The position numbers were made by a program, and so were the translations under genes. From JBBQCW01 sp038319025 (GTDB taxonomy: Bacteria; Actinomycetota; Thermoleophilia; Solirubrobacterales; Solirubrobacteraceae), in the NCBI GenBank assembly GCA_038319025.1, contig JBBQCW010000028.1, positions 1 to 20,744 on the forward strand: 20,744 nucleotides of DNA. Direction: 5' to 3'. The notes under the pieces are model-generated. The model saw only the letters and a program-made list of their open reading frames with translations. It had not been told where the DNA came from and searched no databases. Positions 13,003 through 20,744 of the stretch are shown piece after piece. Position 1 is the stretch's first letter. Each line of letters opens with the position of its first letter.

Positions 13003-16000
13003 CTACCAGGCCTGCACGGGGACCTCACCGAGGTACCGTGTGTCCTTGGTGAGCACCACCGCATGCTGGCCGAAGCCGCCTTCGCTGCGCACCGCCTTGA
13101 GCATGTTCTGGAACATCTGGTCGGCGCTCACGCCGCGGGGCGCCACGAACTTTGCGATGCGCTGTAGGAACGGGATGCCGACTTCCTCGGGCATGAACGG
13201 CACGCCGAACTTCGGCAGCAGGAATCCGGCGTGGGCCGCGTCGGCGTCGTCCATGATGAGCGTGGCGCCGTGCTCGGCCAAGTCGGTTTGGAGTCCCGCC
13301 GCGCGCGCCGCAATGTTGCGGCTGGTGTAGCGGCTCATCGCAAAGCTCCGTTCGGAGGCGTCCAAGGGCGCGAGGATCGGCTTGCCGGCGGCGTCGCGGC
13401 CGACGACCTTTGCCAGCCCTACGGCGTCGGCGTCGACGCCCTGGGCCAGCGCCTTGGTCGAGTTGACCACCGTCTTTGTGTTGACGACCTTGCCGCTGCG
13501 GAGGGTGTCCTTGACGACGATCTCGTACTTCTTGACGCGGATGAGGTAGGCGTCGGCGTATTTGCCGGGAACCTTTACGAGCTCAAACTCGGCGTTGACA
13601 AAGCGCTGCAGGCCGCTGGGAAACGGCTTGTTGTCGAGCGGAACAGTGCCTTCCTTGCCGATGAGCTGCTTGAGCTTGGCGGTCTTGGAGTCGGGGGCCG
13701 GGTTTCGCCACTCGGCGTTGGCCTTCAGCGCTTTCTCGTACTCCTTGATTGCCGCCGCCTGCCGCGACTCGGAGAGGTTCTTGAAACCGGGGATCTCCTG
13801 CGGCTTGACTTTGGGCTTCCAGAGGACGGCTTCGGCGAGCGCATCGGGCGGCATGCCCGCGTCGATCATCGCCGGTTTGCCGGTGTTCTGCGCGGTCAGC
13901 TCAAGCTTGGCGACAGCTCCTGTCTTGCGCAGCTCGGTGGACGGCTTGAGGATCTCGGCGTACTCGGTGGGGTGGCCGAAAGTCTTGGCGTAGTCGTCTT
14001 CGATGGACTTGAGGATCGACGCCTTGGAGTCGAGTGTCGCCTCCGGTACGCCGCCGACATTTGGCAGCTTGTAGACGTTGCCGTAGTCGGAGGACCGCAC
14101 GAGCGTCGCGCCGTCGATGTTCTTCAGCGCGGCCTCGCCGTCCTGCAGTGCCGCGGCCTCTTCGCCGGCCACGCCTACTCCGAGCGCGTTCTTGGTGTCG
14201 TTCACCGCATTGATGCCCTTGGCGAGCTTGCCCGACTTGTCGATGGTGCCGGTCGCCTTGGCCATATTGAGCAGCGCAGCGCCCCGCTTGCCGAGCTGGA
14301 CGGCCTTGCCGGCGGAGGTGATGAGCTTGGTAGCGGCGCCGCCGAGCAGGGTGTCGGCGATGATCTCCATCCCCGCGTTGAAGAATTTGGCGTCGAGCTT
14401 TGCCATCTCGCGCTGGTAGCGGATCGGCTGGCTGTCGGCGTACTTCGTGATAGCCCGACGGGCGGCCGCGTCGCTATCGAACGGCACCGAAATCGCGTCG
14501 ACGACGTCACTCGCTCCTTGATCCATGTTCGCCAGCGCGTAGATCAGCGACTGCCCGTCGTTGAGCAGGTTGCTCGCCTCGTTCTTGGTCCAGGCCGCGT
14601 AGGACGAGGTGTCGTTCACCACGCCGTCGGAGAAGGCCAGGACCATTGCCTCGGACTCTTGGCGCTGGTCCTGGCTGGCGGTGTTCAGGATGTAGTTGAG
14701 CGCCAGACCGCTCTCGGCGTAGGCGAGCCCCATCTGCCGCTTGGCGCTGCCGCCGAGTTCTGACCACTTCGCGACGTACTTGGAGGTGCCCTTGCCCACC
14801 TCGCTCTTGAAGGCCTTGTTGTACTCGTCGTAGAGCTCATCGGCGCTGACGCCGGCCATGCTGCGCTTGGGGAACTGCGCGGCGGCGGCATTGGGTGCGC
14901 GGCCCATCAGCAGCGCGCGGGCGACGTCGATGTTGCCGACGACCGCCTTCTTTGCCGACCCGAACCAGCGCTTGCGGCCGGCCGGGCTGAGCACCTTGCC
15001 CAGCGCCGACTGCATGGCGCGGCCACGCGCGGACCAGCCCTGATAGAGCTTGCGCGACATCGCGAGCATGAGTGAGTCCATGCCCTGGACGCGCGACCAT
15101 TGCGCCAACGCGGCGTTGAGGCGCCCCGCCTGGGTGACGGTGAGCTTCAGGGAGCCCGCCGCGTCCTGCGGCGTCCCGTCATCGCCGGTACCGGTGACCT
15201 TGACGATGGCCGCGGCAACGCCGTCGCTCGCAGCCGTCAACTGGTAGTCGAACGTCGCGCTTTCGCCGGGGCCCAGCGATGCCGGCGGTGCGCCCGCCGG
15301 TGCCGAGAGGATGCCGATGTGCGCGATGCTGCGCCCGTCGATGGTCAACGGCGCGCCGCCCGCATATTGCAGGTCGTGGATCGTGGACGTGCTGCTGGTG
15401 TTCTTCAGTGTCACGCGGACGTTGAAGGCCTGCTGCTCGGTGAGATCGCCGTTGTTGAGCGGCCGGCCGTCGGGCGTGCCGGCGGACAGGTCGATCTCAA
15501 GCGTGTCGCGGCCTGCGCCGATTCGGTAGATCGGGTCGTCCGACTGGGACGCCGGATGGTTCAAGCGCCCGACGATGTAGCCCCCGTCCGGCGAGATGTC
15601 AGTGGCCGTGACGAGCGGCCCGGTCGCCCCCGGAGCCATCATGTTGAGATCGACGGCGGTGCCGTCAGGCCGCCACAGAGTGGCGCGGCCGGTCGGCCCG
15701 CTGCCCGACTCGCCCACGACGGTGCCGTCGTCGGCGATCGCTTCGGGCGTGGCCGTGACGAAGCCGGCGAGCGGCTGCAGCGTGGTCACCGAGGAGGCGC
15801 CGACGAGCTTGGCCGGAAGGTAGTTCATCATCCCCAGGACGGTGCCGGTTGGGGTGATGCCCCGCGGTATGGGGGCGAAGCCCGCGGGCAGATCGGTGAC
15901 GACGCCGAGCGCCGAAACGGTGCGTGCGCCGCTTGCGCATTGCAGCACGACGGTTCCTGCATCGTTGATCGCCAAAGCGTTCTGCGCGCTCGTCGGGCAG

Positions 16001-16554
16001 GACGCTGGCAGGGTCGTCACCGACGACGATCCGGCGGCGGCCGTGACCGGGACGTTTTCCGAGCGGCCGAGCAGGACGCCGGCACCGCTCAGCGCGATGG
16101 GCAGCGTTTCGGGCGTCCAAGTACAAGGCCCTGAGTCAGCGGTGTGAGGCAGGCCTCCGATCTCGGTGAGCACGCCCGCACCCGCCCAGACGACCGCGCG
16201 GGTGACCAGCCCCTGCCACGAGGAGCAGGCTGACGACGAATTGTCGTGCAAGCTAAGACCGGCGACCCGGCCTTGGTCATTGATGTCGTAGGCCACGGTG
16301 TGCACCCTCGCCTCACCGGCAGCCAACGCTGACGGCGGCAGCTGGGTGTACCCACCGTTCCAGGTGAACGGCACCTGAGTGTTGTTCGGATCCGCCAGGT
16401 CGGTCGAGCCCATGCCCAGCACCACGCCCGAGCCGTTGACGCCGACGGCCTTGACGTAGCTGAAGGGGCGTTCGAGCTCGACGTAGTCGGCCGACGCGAC
16501 GGCGACCTGGGAGACGAACACGAGCAGGCTCACGACCAAGGCAACGCGAAGCAT
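13003..16554 (-). CDS. Giant exported HAF-repeat protein with toxin-like C-terminal half
   Basis: The product has 1183 residues with a Sec signal (1-22). Seven HAF-like repeats (cores near 37, 88, 153, 193, 231, 271 and 318, e.g. AYDINDQGRVAG) suggest a seven-bladed beta-propeller up to about 345. An Ig-like segment follows (350-475). A long helical region (476-800) contains a small-residue-rich amphipathic stretch (729-765) like the pre-toxin parts of polymorphic toxins. The last 370 residues are mixed alpha/beta with GVDADAVGLAKV (1039-1050), LAEHGATLIMDDADAAHAGF (1092-1111) and a terminal QHAVVLTKDTRYLGE block. I recognise no certain C-terminal family. A distant edema-factor/CyaA-like cyclase match (D-x-D, then a His-Gly) is only a hypothesis. 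It is divergent from the subtilisin gene, whose product could process it. No immunity gene is obvious. Confidence 0.85.
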   Translation of the reverse strand: MLRVALVVSLLVFVSQVAVASADYVELERPFSYVKAVGVNGSGVVLGMGSTDLADPNNTQVPFTWNGGYTQLPPSALAAGEARVHTVAYDINDQGRVAGLSLHDNSSSACSSWQGLVTRAVVWAGAGVLTEIGGLPHTADSGPCTWTPETLPIALSGAGVLLGRSENVPVTAAAGSSSVTTLPASCPTSAQNALAINDAGTVVLQCASGARTVSALGVVTDLPAGFAPIPRGITPTGTVLGMMNYLPAKLVGASSVTTLQPLAGFVTATPEAIADDGTVVGESGSGPTGRATLWRPDGTAVDLNMMAPGATGPLVTATDISPDGGYIVGRLNHPASQSDDPIYRIGAGRDTLEIDLSAGTPDGRPLNNGDLTEQQAFNVRVTLKNTSSTSTIHDLQYAGGAPLTIDGRSIAHIGILSAPAGAPPASLGPGESATFDYQLTAASDGVAAAIVKVTGTGDDGTPQDAAGSLKLTVTQAGRLNAALAQWSRVQGMDSLMLAMSRKLYQGWSARGRAMQSALGKVLSPAGRKRWFGSAKKAVVGNIDVARALLMGRAPNAAAAQFPKRSMAGVSADELYDEYNKAFKSEVGKGTSKYVAKWSELGGSAKRQMGLAYAESGLALNYILNTASQDQRQESEAMVLAFSDGVVNDTSSYAAWTKNEASNLLNDGQSLIYALANMDQGASDVVDAISVPFDSDAAARRAITKYADSQPIRYQREMAKLDAKFFNAGMEIIADTLLGGAATKLITSAGKAVQLGKRGAALLNMAKATGTIDKSGKLAKGINAVNDTKNALGVGVAGEEAAALQDGEAALKNIDGATLVRSSDYGNVYKLPNVGGVPEATLDSKASILKSIEDDYAKTFGHPTEYAEILKPSTELRKTGAVAKLELTAQNTGKPAMIDAGMPPDALAEAVLWKPKVKPQEIPGFKNLSESRQAAAIKEYEKALKANAEWRNPAPDSKTAKLKQLIGKEGTVPLDNKPFPSGLQRFVNAEFELVKVPGKYADAYLIRVKKYEIVVKDTLRSGKVVNTKTVVNSTKALAQGVDADAVGLAKVVGRDAAGKPILAPLDASERSFAMSRYTSRNIAARAAGLQTDLAEHGATLIMDDADAAHAGFLLPKFGVPFMPEEVGIPFLQRIAKFVAPRGVSADQMFQNMLKAVRSEGGFGQHAVVLTKDTRYLGEVPVQAW

Positions 16555-16711
16555 GAAGCAAGAGCATAGTCAGATAGTGCGGGCGTGCCGTAAGGCTGTG
16601 CCGTTCTGGTTTCGCGGAGTGTTTTGGGTTCCCGCCGACGCGGATCGGATGGGTGAAGTGTTACGTTGCGGCGGGGCCACGGCTTGGGACGCGTTCATAC
16701 GAGGAGACCGG

Positions 16712-17923
16712 ATGTTCGGCTGGATCGGTGCCGGACCAGGACGCGGACCGCAGGGTGGCTGGGTCGCGGTCGTCGCGACGACCGCGCTGCTCCTCACGTG
16801 GACGGCGACGGCGACCGCCTCCCCCACGACGGCTCCCAAGCTCATCGCTCACCGGTACATCGTGGTCCTCCACGGTCGGCTGCCGTCAAAGCCGACCAAG
16901 CACTCCGAGCACGTCGTGACCACACTTGACCGGCGTGTCGCCGCCTCGGTGCACGCCAAGCCGCTCTTCCTCTACGACGCAGGCATCAGGGGCTTTGCGG
17001 CCTACCTGACGCGCAAGCAACTGCGCAAGCTCCGGCATGACCCGCGGGTGAAGTCCGTCGAGCAGGACGCACTTGTCCGCGAAGACGCCGTCGAGGCCCA
17101 GGCCAACCCGCTCTGGGGGCTCGACCGCATCGACCAGCGGTCGCGACCAGCCGATCTCATCTACCACTATCCGTCGACAGGCGGCGCGGGCGTCACGGCC
17201 TACGTCATCGACACCGGGATCCAGGCGGACCACCCGGACTTCGGTGCCCGGGGATCCTTCGCCGAAAACTTTGCGGACGACACGAAGGCGGACGGCAACG
17301 GACACGGGACGCATGTGGCCGGGATCATCGGGGGCACGCGTTACAGCGTCGCCAAACAGGTAACGCTGGTGGGCGTCAAGGTGCTCACCAGCTCCGGATA
17401 CGGGACCGCGTCAAGCGTGATCGCGGGCATCGACTGGGTCGCCAACCATGCCGTGGCCCACGCGTCGGTGGCGAACCTGTCACTGGGCGCACGCACGAAC
17501 CCGACCATCGACGCCGCCACCGCCCAGTTGGTGCGCGAAGGTGTGTTCGTCGTCGCAGCAGCCGGCAACAGCAACAGGGACGCATGCAGTTTCTCCCCCG
17601 CACGAGTTCCGAGTGCGTTCACGGTCGGCGCGACGGCGGAGGACGACACCAAAGCGACGTTCTCGAACCATGGTTCGTGTCTTGACGACTATGCCCCCGG
17701 GCACAACATCCCGAGCGACTGGATCGGAAGCGCCGCGAAGACGATCAGCGGCACCTCGATGGCCGCGCCGTACGTCGCCGGCGTGGCGGCGCTCTATCTC
17801 GCGGCCCATCCCAGCACCCCCGCCCAGGTCACCACTTGGCTCAACGATCACGCGACCCTGGGCGTGGTCGCCGGGAACCCCGCCGGGACACCGAACCGCT
17901 TCTTCTTCGCCGGTGGCTACTAA
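16712..17923 (+). CDS. Secreted subtilisin-like (S8) serine protease
   Basis: The product has 403 residues from the ATG at 16712, chosen because GAGGAG (16701-16706) lies 5 nt upstream and a signal peptide follows (about 16-37). The frame is open back to 16553 but meaningless there. An I9-type inhibitor prodomain spans about 47-123 (HRYIVVLHG to VKSVEQDALV). The catalytic domain shows Asp167 (YVIDTGI), His198 (GNGHGTHVAG), oxyanion Asn286 (AAAGNSN) and Ser349 (SGTSMAAP), a complete proteinase K-type set. Cys292/Cys323 may pair. There is no C-terminal extension, so it should be a free extracellular protease. The 157-bp region shared with the giant HAF protein suggests coordinated expression. 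Confidence 0.93.
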   Translation: MFGWIGAGPGRGPQGGWVAVVATTALLLTWTATATASPTTAPKLIAHRYIVVLHGRLPSKPTKHSEHVVTTLDRRVAASVHAKPLFLYDAGIRGFAAYLTRKQLRKLRHDPRVKSVEQDALVREDAVEAQANPLWGLDRIDQRSRPADLIYHYPSTGGAGVTAYVIDTGIQADHPDFGARGSFAENFADDTKADGNGHGTHVAGIIGGTRYSVAKQVTLVGVKVLTSSGYGTASSVIAGIDWVANHAVAHASVANLSLGARTNPTIDAATAQLVREGVFVVAAAGNSNRDACSFSPARVPSAFTVGATAEDDTKATFSNHGSCLDDYAPGHNIPSDWIGSAAKTISGTSMAAPYVAGVAALYLAAHPSTPAQVTTWLNDHATLGVVAGNPAGTPNRFFFAGGY

Positions 17924-17935
17924 CCGGCGCGCCGG
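17924..17935. terminator. Palindrome directly after the subtilisin stop
   Basis: CCGGCGCGCCGG is a perfect 12-bp palindrome starting at the base after the TAA. It can fold as a 4-bp stem with a 4-nt loop, and it sits between convergent genes (gap 27 bp). It is a weak terminator candidate without a T tract. Confidence 0.25.
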
Positions 17936-17950
17936 AGAACGGCCTTGATG

Positions 17951-18622
17951 TCAGTTGAAAAGCGTTATCACGCCCAACGGGCCGTTCATGCGAGCGAACA
18001 CCTCGAAGTTCTGGTTGTGGCGCCTCCCGCTCTTGGTCCAGTAGGCGCGGCACTCCAAGTCGGTCTCGCCGGTGACCCGGCAGCGCCCGAACGTGACCCT
18101 CGCAACCTTGTGATGACGCTGCACGTACCGCTTGATCGCGCCCTTCGCGGCTGAGGACGTCGGGCGCTTGGCACAGAAGTCGTAGTCAGAGGAGAAGTCC
18201 CCCTTGTCCGTCTTGCCGTTGCGATCGATCTCGACGGTGCCCGAACGATAGGACTTCGCGCTCGCGCCGAAACGTGGGCAGGGCCCGAGGTCGGAGAGGA
18301 TGTAACGGGCCGGGTAGGTCGTCACGTCAGGATCCCCCGGCGCGCACGAGGGCCCACCGTTCGAGCAGTCCAGCGTCCATACCCCGGTGCCGGTGGAGGT
18401 GGCCTCGCCCCAGCCCGACCACAGCAGCTTGTCCAGGTACGGACCTGCGTCCGCCTGAAAGAACACCCGCGCCGGTTTCACGTGTGGCGTTGGGTACAAA
18501 TCGAAGATGACCACCTTTGGCGCGGCCGCGACCGACGCTTCCGGTGCGGCCGCTGCTCCCGGAGCGAGCACCGCCAGGCCGAGAAGGCTAAACAGCAGGA
18601 TCGGGGCGGCGCGGAAGGTCAC
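17951..18622 (-). CDS. Small secreted six-cysteine protein, function unknown
   Basis: The product has 223 residues from the GTG at 18622. The frame is open to 18724, but only this start places the signal peptide (FRAAPILLFSLLGLAVLAPGAAAAP) at the N-terminus; no Shine-Dalgarno is visible. The mature part has WSGWGEATSTGTGVWTLDC (68-86), CAPGD (93-97), PARYILSDLGPCP (104-116) and six cysteines (86, 93, 115, 150, 181, 191). The W-x-x-WG...GTG...C...CAPG pattern recurs in many small exported actinobacterial proteins of unknown role. Downstream of the broken Ig-like gene on the same strand. Confidence 0.8.
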   Translation of the reverse strand: MTFRAAPILLFSLLGLAVLAPGAAAAPEASVAAAPKVVIFDLYPTPHVKPARVFFQADAGPYLDKLLWSGWGEATSTGTGVWTLDCSNGGPSCAPGDPDVTTYPARYILSDLGPCPRFGASAKSYRSGTVEIDRNGKTDKGDFSSDYDFCAKRPTSSAAKGAIKRYVQRHHKVARVTFGRCRVTGETDLECRAYWTKSGRRHNQNFEVFARMNGPLGVITLFN

Positions 18623-18790
18623 AGGGTCAACGTACCGTTCCGCGCACCGCAACAAGCCACCTCCCGAAACCCTGGCGCGTTCGGTAGTGCACGGGACCCC
18701 CTGGTATGACGGCGAGGAATCCATGCTCGGACCACCGAGATAACGGCTTGGTGCCCAATGGATCGCTGAACGCGGTTCGTTGAATTCTTC

Positions 18791-19737
18791 TCAGCGGTAC
18801 TTGACGCCCTTGGGCAGTGGATAGCAGTCCAGGCCCCCGCCACCCGAGGCGCAGGAAGTGACGTAGTGGTACGTAGCCAGAGTGCGCGACCGCTGACTGA
18901 TCGTGACCTCCACACCTCGGCCCGCACGGGCAGGCGAGCGTGATGGATGCGCGAAGACTCCGACGTCAACGGCGTAGACCGTCGGGAATACAACGTCCTT
19001 GCTATAGGCATGTACCCGCAGAAGCCCAGTCGCCTTGCGCACGCCCCGGCGTCTGGTTCAGCGGGTCGAACGTCAACGTTATGGGGTGGGTGCTTGCGAG
19101 CGGGCGGCGCGCACTCGCGACCGCGCGGGCCACGACGCTGATCGGGCTGCGGTCGCCGCGATATGTGTCTGAGGTCACGACGGCCTTCAGCACGAACTCA
19201 TTGAAGTCGCCCGGGTGACCGGGCCGGTGAGCGATGCTGTAGCCCAGGGTCGGCGGTGCGCGTGACGGCAAGGGCTTGGTTACGACCACAGTTGCTGAGG
19301 CCGAGGCGGTGCACCTCGGCCCATCCGGCCTGTCGTCGTGCAGAGGCCCGTTCGGCTGCGTCCATGTCGCCGTCAGGGTCACCGGGCCCGGCGCCGTAGG
19401 CGTGAAGTCGACCCTCAGATACGACGTATGGGCGTCGCCGTGGTCCGGGGTGAGCTTGAGCCCGGCGGGCCCGGTGACGCTGATCATCTGATCGGGAATG
19501 AACGGGGACTCGCTGTTGCTCACATCGATGACCAGGGTCGCCGTATGCGTGGCCGTCACCGACGTCGTGTGCTCCGTGATGCCGTAGCTCGCGAAATACA
19601 GCTGCGCGGGGTCGATCTGTATCGCAGCGGGGCAAACCGGGGCGGGATCCGTTGCGCCCGCGCCGGGCCCCACAGCAAAGGGCGGCTACAGCCGTCGTCA
19701 CTGCGATCACACCGAGACTAAGGCGCGCCGATCGCAT
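18791..19737 (-). pseudogene. Secreted Ig-like protein gene broken by two frameshifts
   Basis: Three overlapping minus-strand frames read as one protein. A signal peptide starts at ATG 19737 (GGAAG just upstream; ATG 19749 also possible) and reads MRSARLSLGVIAVTTAVAAL. It then runs out of frame near the TTT at 19676-19678, where removing one T would give AALAVGPGAGATDPAP and join the second frame. That frame (19673-19002) encodes Ig/Big-like beta segments (VTGPAGLKLTP, VTLTATWTQPNG) and ends early at TAG. A third frame (from about 19042 to 18791) continues with RVHAYSKDVVFPTVYAVDVGVF and ends in a Cys-containing tail (SCASGGGGLDCYP); one surplus base near 19045 would explain it. The intact product would be about 310 residues and secreted. 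Real decay and sequencing error cannot be separated here. Confidence 0.65.
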
Positions 19738-19994
19738 CCGCTTCCACATTGGTCGCTTCGGCGGCCGAAGTCAATGATCTAGCCCGACCCACGAAGTGCC
19801 GCGTGTCATCCCGTCGCACGGTAGTTCGATTCGGGGCGTCACGCGGTCGCCCGCGAGCAGATAACCGCTGGTGTTCAGGGCTCGGACTCGCAGGCAACAT
19901 CCCATATTCCGCTTCATGCGTCCATCTCGCCATGAAGAGTGACTGATCAAGTCCGCACGCATCAGATCGATCGGGGACAGGAGCAGCGCGATTC

Positions 19995-20016
19995 ATTGGG
20001 CACCAATTGGGCACCA
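19995..20016. repeat. 11-bp perfect tandem duplication (ATTGGGCACCA)
   Basis: ATTGGGCACCA occurs twice head to tail (19995-20005, 20006-20016). The unit also has a near-dyad (TTGG...CCAA), so the pair forms overlapping inverted repeats. Such short duplications in a gene-poor stretch beside a gene of different composition could mark an integration core or recombinase site. No recombinase gene is in the window. Confidence 0.6.
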
Positions 20017-20170
20017 AACCGTTGGAAACGCCAGTGACCGGGGCGCCTTAAGTGTCTCCCGACAGAAAGGCCAATCTTGCAGGCAGTTTGTCCGATGGGC
20101 AAGCCCGGTAATTCGCCCCACTCAGTGTTCATGGGCGTTCAGGTGGGTTCGCTCGGTTGGGGAGGAGCGC

Positions 20171-20274
20171 GTTTCCCCCTTTAGCGAGACCGTGCCGCCC
20201 CCATCGCGTGGCGTGATTGTCGTGTTTTGCAGGGATTTTGGTTTCCCCCATCGGGGTGGCGTTGGTTTCCCCCA
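20171..20274. repeat. Three GTTTCCCCC direct repeats upstream of the right-edge gene
   Basis: GTTTCCCCC occurs at 20171-20179, 20241-20249 and 20265-20273. The last two share the longer TTGGTTTCCCCCA (20238-20250, 20262-20274), 24 bp apart. C-tracts are followed by G-tracts (CCCCCATCGGGG, CCCAAAGGG) that can form small hairpins. The cluster lies 65-170 bp upstream of the gene at 20339, where operators or iterons would be expected. Confidence 0.6.
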
Positions 20275-20338
20275 AAGGGTGCTGGGTAGCGGCTTGGTTT
20301 GATGCTGCGGCGTGCTGTGGGCCCCGTACGTTGTTGTC

Positions 20339-20744
20339 ATGGGGGGTGTTGATCATCGCGAGTTGCTTCGTCCGAGCGACCCGGATTACAAGACGACTGA
20401 TCGGGTGTGTCGGGTGGCGGCCGACATTGAGCATTTCGATCAGGCGGCGCTGGCGTTTATCTCCGATGTGCTGCGTGAGCGGATTGCGGATCTGGTCGGC
20501 TCGTCGGATGAGGAGACGGTGCTGGCACGGGCGATGTTCATTGAGTCGGTGCGTGAGCAGGGCACGGACTCCAAGGTCGCCTACGACGATTGGCACCGCG
20601 GGCAGTCCGCGGACCGCGACGTGTTTTCTTCGCGGCAGTTGCGGCGGATGTTCGGTGGGCCCCGTCAGCTTTGGGATCACGTCAAGCGCGCGCTTGGTTC
20701 GGCACCGGTCGAGGACATCACCGCCAAGCGCGTGCTGCGGCGCT
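20339..20744 (+). CDS. Partial gene, possible DNA-binding protein, atypical composition
   Basis: An ATG at 20339 opens a frame uninterrupted to the window end (135 codons). It starts MGGVDHRELLRPSDPDYKTT and contains helical segments such as RVAADIEHFDQAALAFI. Residues 85-125 read YDDWHRGQ...SSRQLRRMFGGPRQLWDHVKRALG. This resembles the small helical repeats (W, then R-x-FG-W-x-x-A) seen next to homing endonucleases and in some mobile-element DNA-binding proteins; the match is by eye only. Third-position GC is about 70% in the first 76 codons, lower than it looks in neighbouring genes. GTG 20312 is an alternative start; neither has a good ribosome-binding site. Preceded by the GTTTCCCCC repeats. 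Confidence 0.6.
   Translation, partial: MGGVDHRELLRPSDPDYKTTDRVCRVAADIEHFDQAALAFISDVLRERIADLVGSSDEETVLARAMFIESVREQGTDSKVAYDDWHRGQSADRDVFSSRQLRRMFGGPRQLWDHVKRALGSAPVEDITAKRVLRR

Larger units (their letters stand above)
19750..20338. other. Gene-poor stretch at the right edge
   Basis: About 590 bp with no convincing gene. The short open frames on the minus strand (for example 19718-20017 and 19771-19962) lack ribosome-binding sites, family motifs or normal composition. Their codons include remnants that could be decayed coding DNA, but I cannot identify a source. It holds the ATTGGGCACCA tandem repeat (19995-20016) and three GTTTCCCCC repeats (20171-20273). No tRNA gene was found. Confidence 0.5.

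Noticed and set aside
13231..14763. 510-codon open frame on the plus strand
   Set aside because: It lies wholly antisense to the HAF-repeat protein, has Gly/Val/Arg-rich low-information composition and no recognisable domain.
15100..16134. 344-codon plus-strand frame
   Set aside because: Antisense shadow of the HAF repeats; Arg-rich, no ribosome-binding site or domain.
19860..19960. Possible tRNA gene or fragment
   Set aside because: A CTCGGACTCGCAGG string recalled a T-arm, but there is no GTTCGAATCC-type loop, acceptor stem or anticodon arm on either strand.
19718..20017. 99-codon minus-strand frame
   Set aside because: It crosses the ATTGGGCACCA repeat, lacks a ribosome-binding site and motifs, and overlaps the signal-peptide region of the broken gene.
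20171..20274. CRISPR-like array
   Set aside because: The repeat unit is only 9-13 bp, there are three copies with unequal spacing (70 and 24 bp), and no cas genes are present.
20129..20680. 183-codon minus-strand frame over the right edge
   Set aside because: The plus strand has an uninterrupted frame with more natural protein composition; the minus frame reads through the GTTTCCCCC repeats and is Pro/His/Arg-rich.

Overview
This window is high-GC bacterial DNA with strong G/C preference at third codon positions and GTG/TTG starts alongside ATG. The gene content is a baeRF protein, an HAF-repeat secreted protein, many small Sec-exported proteins and lipoproteins, and MerR, S8, S1 and HipBA genes. 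It suggests a soil-type actinobacterium; the style resembles Thermoleophilia/Solirubrobacterales, but that placement is inference. No rRNA, tRNA, CRISPR array or intact insertion sequence was seen.

Left block (1-3250). A leftward set runs from an alpha/beta hydrolase to a hemolysin III/PAQR membrane protein (stop and start overlap as TGATG), then a C-terminally short baeRF protein, then the first codons of a gene leaving the window. A divergent MerR-family regulator shares a short promoter region with the hydrolase, and this region carries an inverted repeat.

Secretome block (3256-8773). Exported enzymes and lipoproteins follow each other: a secreted alpha/beta hydrolase and, divergent from it, an S1 trypsin-like protease; a strong hairpin; a six-cysteine small lipoprotein; a 562-residue lipoprotein with a papain-like Cys/His/Asp signature; and, overlapping its 3' end tail to tail, a CARDB-proline linker-esterase fusion.

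Regulatory and metabolic block (8803-12992). A HipBA toxin-antitoxin pair has twin direct repeats lying over its predicted promoter. It is followed by an oxalate-decarboxylase-like bicupin and a divergent multi-pass membrane protein.

Second secretome block (13003-19740). A 1183-residue exported protein (HAF beta-repeats, Ig-like segment, long helical region, uncharacterised C-terminal domain) is divergent from a subtilisin-like protease. Next come a six-cysteine secreted protein and a gene for a secreted Ig-like protein broken by two frameshifts.

Right edge (19750-20744). About 590 bp without a convincing gene contains an 11-bp perfect tandem duplication and three GTTTCCCCC direct repeats. 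These lead into an open-ended gene with visibly lower GC3 and a possible DNA-binding C-terminus. This looks like the edge of an acquired segment. The least explained objects are the HAF/toxin-like giant next to the subtilase, the papain-like lipoprotein and the repeat-flanked right-edge gene.
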